From positions 2,666,001 to 2,730,000 of the forward strand of contig CP065007.1 in the NCBI GenBank assembly GCA_016699715.1: 64,000 bases of DNA. The letters run 5' to 3'. Of the stretch, positions 60,300-64,000 are shown piece by piece. The notes beneath the pieces are model-generated. The model was not told the origin of the DNA and did not search any database. It saw only the letters and a program-made list of their open reading frames with translations. The position numbers and the translations under genes were made by a program. The stretch comes from Candidatus Competibacteraceae bacterium (lineage in GTDB: Bacteria; Pseudomonadota; Gammaproteobacteria; Competibacterales; Competibacteraceae). Numbering within the stretch: the first letter of the stretch is position 1; each line of letters starts with the position of its first letter.

Positions 60300-60680
60300 A
60301 TGAGTGATCAAGCCAAGCAAACCACCGATCTCTCGGCCGCGATCAAATCGCTGCGCGCCTATCTATTGGAAAAGGGCAACCGCTTCGAGCGCGGTCCCGC
60401 CTACGAGGGCCCAGGCAAAACCCCTTCCAGCGTCACCGAGACAGTACGGCAGTATGAAGGGAGGGGTTACACTCAGTACATGCAGGTCGATCATCCGCCG
60501 GTCTGCGCGATGCTGGCGCGCGGCCATCGGGAGGTGCACATCTTCCAGCCGCAAGATCCCAAGATCCGGGAATGGTTGGAGGATGACAAGGTCGCGCTGA
60601 ACGATCCGACCGTGCGCGCGTACCTGCCGCAGGGCGCTCATCTGAGCGAAGGTGAGCTGCCGGCCGCCCGCAAGCCGTAA
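60300..60680 (+). CDS. Hypothetical soluble protein
   Basis: 126 residues starting at the ATG at 60300. The sequence is charged and compact (SAAIKSLRAYLLEKGNRFER, VCAMLARGHREVHIFQPQDP, IREWLEDDKVALNDPTVRAY) with no signal peptide, membrane segment or known motif. Codon use is like its neighbours, which favours a real gene. No operon partner is evident. Confidence 0.6.
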   Translation: MSDQAKQTTDLSAAIKSLRAYLLEKGNRFERGPAYEGPGKTPSSVTETVRQYEGRGYTQYMQVDHPPVCAMLARGHREVHIFQPQDPKIREWLEDDKVALNDPTVRAYLPQGAHLSEGELPAARKP

Positions 60681-60792
60681 GTCTTCCGCATCACCGAGGT
60701 GGATGTGTGTTCATCATCACCAGTGGCGACAACTGAACGCGGGTGATGGGCTCTTGATGAGGGTTAGGCCACGCGGAGCCCATGTATCATGT

Positions 60793-60955
60793 ATATAGCG
60801 CTCCCAGACCGGTCGTGGAATCTCCCCCTGTATGTTTGAAGTGGGGTAGAGTTTTCCAGAACGTGGTAGTGCGTTTCCCCTTGGCTAAGGAGGGGTGGCG
60901 CGCAGCGCCGGGGTGCTTCGAAGCGGTGACTCCACAAGTCAGACAGGAACGCCAT
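60793..60955. mobile_element. Second copy of the 34-kb miniature element, with internal insertion
   Basis: It starts ATATAGCGCTCCC like the inverted-repeat end at 34126-34137 and continues in reverse orientation: GTGGAATCTCCCCC, then about 50 bp not present in the other copy, then TTGGCTAAGGAGGGGTGGCG, CAGCGCCGGGGTG, and GTCAGACAGGA. The right end has lost the inverted repeat (GAACGCCATGG instead of GAGCGCTATAT). Non-coding. Confidence 0.7.
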
Positions 60956-61210
60956 GGCAACCCTCTTTGAGTGCTGGAAGCATGGACCGCCGAGATCAAC
61001 CCCCCTGCCGCTGGCGCGGCGCCCCCTTTAAAAAAGGGAGGTTGGGAGGATTTCCGCTCTTGAGTCGACCACCACTCATTGAGGAGAACCACAAGCATTT
61101 TCGCACTGCCCAACGCCTCGATTGCCGGTCCCGAGCCGGCGCGAGTGGCCTCTCGCCACGCAACCGCCGGCTGAGGGCCACGGCGGTATCGGCGGCGAGC
61201 TTGTCTGCTT
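60956..61210. other. Non-coding stretch with a short inverted repeat
   Basis: The interval after the element and before the DUF3313 gene has no supported gene. It contains CCCCCTTTAAAAAAGGGAGG around 61022-61041, a short inverted repeat within a GGCGCGGCG setting. It resembles dispersed repeats seen at the start of the 34-kb element, and nothing else is visible. Confidence 0.4.
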
Positions 61211-61957
61211 TCAGTGGGCCGGCGCCGTCCGCCCGTGTGCCTGGTCGAGCCGCTGGCGCAACCGGCCGGCCCAGGCATCGAACGCGGCCTCGGCGTAAGC
61301 CCAGGTGCTGTAGGCCTTGGTGTAGGACGAGACGCCTTTTTCCACCGCCGAACCCACGCCCTGACTCAGGTCAACATCGTATTTCTTGCCGATTTCCCGG
61401 TCCACATAGGCCGCCAGCGCCTGATTGCTCCGGCTGTCGAGGAATTCAGCCTCAATAGCGGTTTGACCAAGATAGGGCGTGCTGCCCGTACCACCGCCCG
61501 ACGCCAGATCCGCCACCGTGGCGTAGGGTACCACCAGAGCCACCACGCTCATTTCCGGCTTGGTGGGAATCAGGTCGGTGATGGCTATTCGCACCCGCAG
61601 CACGTCGGGGCCGGGTTGAGTCACGACCGGATAAGTCGGCTCCAGCGCCTTGACGATGGCCTGCTGGAAGTAATCGGTCAGCGCTTTCAACTGGGTGGGG
61701 TCGATGCCCTTGTAGTCGGCATCGTCCTTGAGCCAAATCTGGATGCGATCCAGCATGATCTTGTCGTATTTCTTCCAATCCACATCAGCCTTGAGGTAAA
61801 TCCGGGCGCCTGGATCCTCGGTGTCGGGCTCCAGTTTGGAATAATCGCTGAGAAAGCCGGTGGGTGTGGACTCGTTGTCGCTGGCGGGGGTACTGGCGCA
61901 ACCGGCGCTCAGGGCGCCACACAGCACGACGACGGAAAACAGGGGAAAATGGCGCAT
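61211..61957 (-). CDS. DUF3313 family lipoprotein
   Basis: 248 residues from the ATG at 61957. A signal peptide with lipobox LSAGC (Cys 20) predicts a lipid-anchored protein. The DUF3313 features follow: STPTGFLSDYSKLEPDTEDP near residue 30, ARIYLKADVDWKKYDKIMLD near 51, DVLRVRIAITDLIPTKPEM near 118 and AIEAEFLDSRSNQALAAYVD near 167. The family is of unknown role in the cell envelope. It follows the OpgG-like gene on the same strand with a 99-bp gap and may be in its transcript. Confidence 0.85.
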   Translation of the reverse strand: MRHFPLFSVVVLCGALSAGCASTPASDNESTPTGFLSDYSKLEPDTEDPGARIYLKADVDWKKYDKIMLDRIQIWLKDDADYKGIDPTQLKALTDYFQQAIVKALEPTYPVVTQPGPDVLRVRIAITDLIPTKPEMSVVALVVPYATVADLASGGGTGSTPYLGQTAIEAEFLDSRSNQALAAYVDREIGKKYDVDLSQGVGSAVEKGVSSYTKAYSTWAYAEAAFDAWAGRLRQRLDQAHGRTAPAH

Positions 61958-62056
61958 GGATTTCGCTCGGGTTGTTATTGAAGGGGCCACCGCAAGCAGT
62001 TTGGCTTGCGGCAGGCATGGAACGTAGCCGACGCGGACCCCGGACGGGGCCCATGC

Positions 62057-63301
62057 TCAGCGATGAGCGGTGAGAGTGTAGGAAAACGCGATCCCTTCCT
62101 CAACCGAGGCCGGCGGGTCCACGTCCTGGTTGAAGCGCACGAACGCCGCGATGTTGTCGGCGCCTTCGTAAGCGGTGTACGACTGCCACAGTCCCACGGT
62201 GTAGGGTAGGCTGCTTTGGATATCCGAGACCAGCAGCGATGTCCGATTGGCGTAATCGACCGACTCGTAGCGGCGATAGTGGCCGGCGTTCCGGTCCGAC
62301 TGGAGCAGGGCGAAATCGGTCGCCGCGCCGAAATCGGCCGCCAGCGGCGGCTCGGCCGGGCTGACTGGAATGGCGAGCGCCCGCCGCCGTTGCGTTCCGT
62401 CCGCATACCAGGCGACGAACAGATCGGCGTCGTGGGCTTCATCGGCCGGGTCTTCCGGCGTGGCGTTCTCGTCCTTCCAGAACATCGAACTCAAGCCCAG
62501 TGGCCCCAGGCTCGGCTCGCTGGCCACCCGCAGCGGCAGGCGCGGAAAAATCCTCATGGTGACCCGCAGGCTGCTGGCAGCGCCCGGTTGCAGCGTGGCC
62601 ACGAACGCCGTCGTGAAGGCTTCGCATTCCGCCAAGCCCAGCAGCCGGAATGCATGGTCGTTGATTTTCATCAAATACAGCTTGCGGAGTTTGACGAAAT
62701 CCTCGACCGGCTCGCCCACGTTGCGCACCCCGAGCCGAAACGAGGTGCCGAACTCCAGCGGCGAGAAGCCGGTCAGCCGGCCGTAACCGTTGCCGCCCAA
62801 ATGGAACACCTGCGGCCAGCGCTGCGCACCATGCTGGCGAACACCGATATCGACGGCGCTCAGATAGCGGGCGGCGGCGGGGACAAGTTCCGGTAGCGCC
62901 GGTTGAATATCGGGATGGCGATAGTTGAAGTCCGCCAGGCGGTAGGCGACCGGCGCCCAGCCCATCGCTTCGGACTGGCGCAGCCACAAGTCCAGCAGGT
63001 CTTTCTCGAAGTTGCCGCGCGGGCTGGCCCGCAGCCACCAGACGCCGTCATCGTAAAAGGGCTTCCCCGTCAGCTCGCCGTATTCGACGAAATCGAGCCC
63101 GAGCGGATCGCCGCCCTCGGGGGGATCGAATTCCACCAGGGGCACCGGGATTTGCGGGTCCCAGGGCAGTTGGGAACGCTCGAAGGCCTCCCGCGCCAGC
63201 GCCGCGAAGGTGCCAGCGGCGGCGGCGTCCATGCAAAGCGCCAGCAGCAACAGCAGGCCTGGGATGAAGGAACGCGGGTAGGCAGCGGCCCGCCGGGACA
63301 T
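62057..63301 (-). CDS. Glucan biosynthesis protein OpgG/MdoG-like
   Basis: 414 residues from the ATG at 63301; Met residues at 63337 and 63379 are further possible starts. A signal peptide is present (FIPGLLLLLALCMDAAAAG). The mature part resembles the periplasmic glucan protein OpgG: FDPPEGGDPLGLDFVEYGEL near 75, FSPLEFGTSFRLGVRNVGEP near 175, then FPRLPLR, LGPLGLSSMFWKDENATPED near 285 and EAHDADLFVAWYADG. The SSMFW block and the following acidic region are the strongest hints. No opgH partner is next to it. The assignment is tentative. Confidence 0.55.
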   Translation of the reverse strand: MSRRAAAYPRSFIPGLLLLLALCMDAAAAGTFAALAREAFERSQLPWDPQIPVPLVEFDPPEGGDPLGLDFVEYGELTGKPFYDDGVWWLRASPRGNFEKDLLDLWLRQSEAMGWAPVAYRLADFNYRHPDIQPALPELVPAAARYLSAVDIGVRQHGAQRWPQVFHLGGNGYGRLTGFSPLEFGTSFRLGVRNVGEPVEDFVKLRKLYLMKINDHAFRLLGLAECEAFTTAFVATLQPGAASSLRVTMRIFPRLPLRVASEPSLGPLGLSSMFWKDENATPEDPADEAHDADLFVAWYADGTQRRRALAIPVSPAEPPLAADFGAATDFALLQSDRNAGHYRRYESVDYANRTSLLVSDIQSSLPYTVGLWQSYTAYEGADNIAAFVRFNQDVDPPASVEEGIAFSYTLTAHR

Positions 63302-63418
63302 GTTGGCGAATCGAAGGTATTCCAATGCGATGATCATGGCGGTCCGGCGCTCCTGAAGGTGAATCCCTGTCACTATCAAGACAGCAGTGCCCTGAATCCT
63401 GACTGAATATCCAAAAAA

Positions 63419-63655
63419 TTACCGCAACCCGACTTCGTGCTCCAGCGTTTCCACCAACGCCAGGCATTTCGGTTTGAGATCGGGATCGATGTCTTGCCGT
63501 TCGATGCGCTCGAACGCCGTGACCAGTGTATCCTGGATTTCCGGCGGCGGGATCTGCCTGGCGCTGGGAAACAGAATGTGGGTTTCTTCATGGATGTGCT
63601 GGTGTTGCATCGCGGCATATTCGTTGACGACAGCGATGATCGCTGCCCGTGCCGC
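63419..63655 (-). pseudogene. C-terminal fragment of a hemerythrin-domain protein
   Basis: The minus-strand frame reads AARAAIIAVVNEYAAMQHQH, then IHEETHILFPSARQI and LALVETLEHEVGLR to the stop at 63419. The H-x3-HEE-x3-LFP pattern is typical of the last helices of hemerythrin-like domains, which bind a diiron site. The frame is blocked upstream by TGA at about 63658, and no N-terminal half exists, so this is a remnant or a very short protein. Confidence 0.45.
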
Positions 63656-63786
63656 GCCTCACGGCGCCGGCCTGGTCGCTGGTATGTCGATACATTGTGC
63701 CGAATTTTCATTTCGCCGCCATCCGCCTGGCGCGGGCGTGGGTGCTAAAATCCGTTCCCCACCCATCATCCCCGTTGCCTGAATCC

Positions 63787-64000
63787 ATGTCGGCCACCGT
63801 GCAAGCGCCCAAAACCTCTTCACCGTTGCAGCCCGTGTTGCCGCCCGACAACCGCCGGCCTCTGGGTTGGGGGCGGTTGCACGGCGCCAGCCCCGCCCTG
63901 CTGATCGCCGCCACCGCTGCCCGCTATCGCGGGCTGGTGCTAGCCATCGCTCCGGACAGCCAAAGCGCGCTGCGGCTGGAAACGGAGCTGCGGGTATTCG
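63787..64000 (+). CDS. mfd: Transcription-repair coupling factor Mfd (5' end)
   Basis: The 71 visible residues, starting MSATVQAPKTSSPLQPVLPP, include LGWGRLHGASPALLIAATAA and then VLAIAPDSQSALRLETELRV, the start of the Mfd UvrB-like domain 1 (usual pattern LxGSSxALLIA and DxxxALRLExEL). Mfd releases stalled RNA polymerase and recruits UvrA. The gene continues beyond the right edge. Confidence 0.9.
   Translation, partial: MSATVQAPKTSSPLQPVLPPDNRRPLGWGRLHGASPALLIAATAARYRGLVLAIAPDSQSALRLETELRVF

Overview
The window is GC-rich (about 60-65%) gammaproteobacterial chromosome. The best taxonomic cues are the miaB-ybeZ-ybeY-corC-lnt cluster, the ssb/MFS pair, mfd, sohB and surE. A polyphosphate glucokinase, a feo operon and many short dispersed repeats would fit a Competibacter-like wastewater organism, but that placement is an inference from style and content, not a database match.

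Layout. 1-4.6 kb: end of an exported phytase-type esterase-like protein, a PaaK-like CoA ligase, a CDP-alcohol phosphatidyltransferase overlapped by an AI-2E-type permease, and a zinc-ribbon protein. 4.6-10.8 kb (minus strand): miaB, ybeZ, ybeY, corC, then a terminator-like hairpin, lnt and a lytic transglycosylase; most junctions are ATGA overlaps. 10.8-14 kb: a broken Ser/Thr kinase-FGE-sulfatase gene (one frameshift, one nonsense codon), then a RAYT transposase inside REP palindromes and a 45-bp tandem repeat. 14-17 kb: sohB, ssb, MFS transporter. 17-21.7 kb: a ferritin-like gene, feoA, feoB and a FeoB-associated Cys-rich peptide behind a near-ideal Fur box, followed by a convergent catalase. 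21.9-25.4 kb: a 1167-residue orphan membrane protein. 25.6-33.9 kb: a PAS-GGDEF-EAL sensor, a DUF3592 protein, SrfB-like protein and polyphosphate glucokinase. 34-40 kb: an RND pump with its adaptor, DUF554 and TauE/SafE proteins. 40-47.2 kb: NDUFA9-like protein, an IS with a nonsense-mutated transposase carrying a (CTTGCC)~30 microsatellite, surE, an Smr protein, a glycine-rich repeat protein, then a graveyard of gene remnants (LysE, MocR-type regulator, tyrosine recombinase) beside an unknown possible cysteine peptidase.

47.2-56.6 kb is the most coherent functional block: NTF2-like protein, FAD amine oxidase-like protein, DUF1365, two cyclopropane-fatty-acid-synthase-type methyltransferases, DUF2878, DUF1475 and DUF1295 form a membrane-lipid modification locus. 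Its upstream region carries TNNACA repeats with 11-bp phasing, resembling a CarH/LitR-type operator. Next to it is a compact three-gene operon: GT4 glycosyltransferase, a PTPS-family enzyme lacking the usual Cys, and an SDR, which could make a modified (perhaps glycosylated) pterin.

56.6-64 kb holds a DUF3047 protein, small orphan exported proteins, a second copy of the repeat element found at 34 kb, a DUF3313 lipoprotein, an OpgG-like protein, a hemerythrin remnant and the start of mfd. Several stretches here (57.99-58.70, 59.77-60.30 and 60.68-61.21 kb) have no convincing gene.
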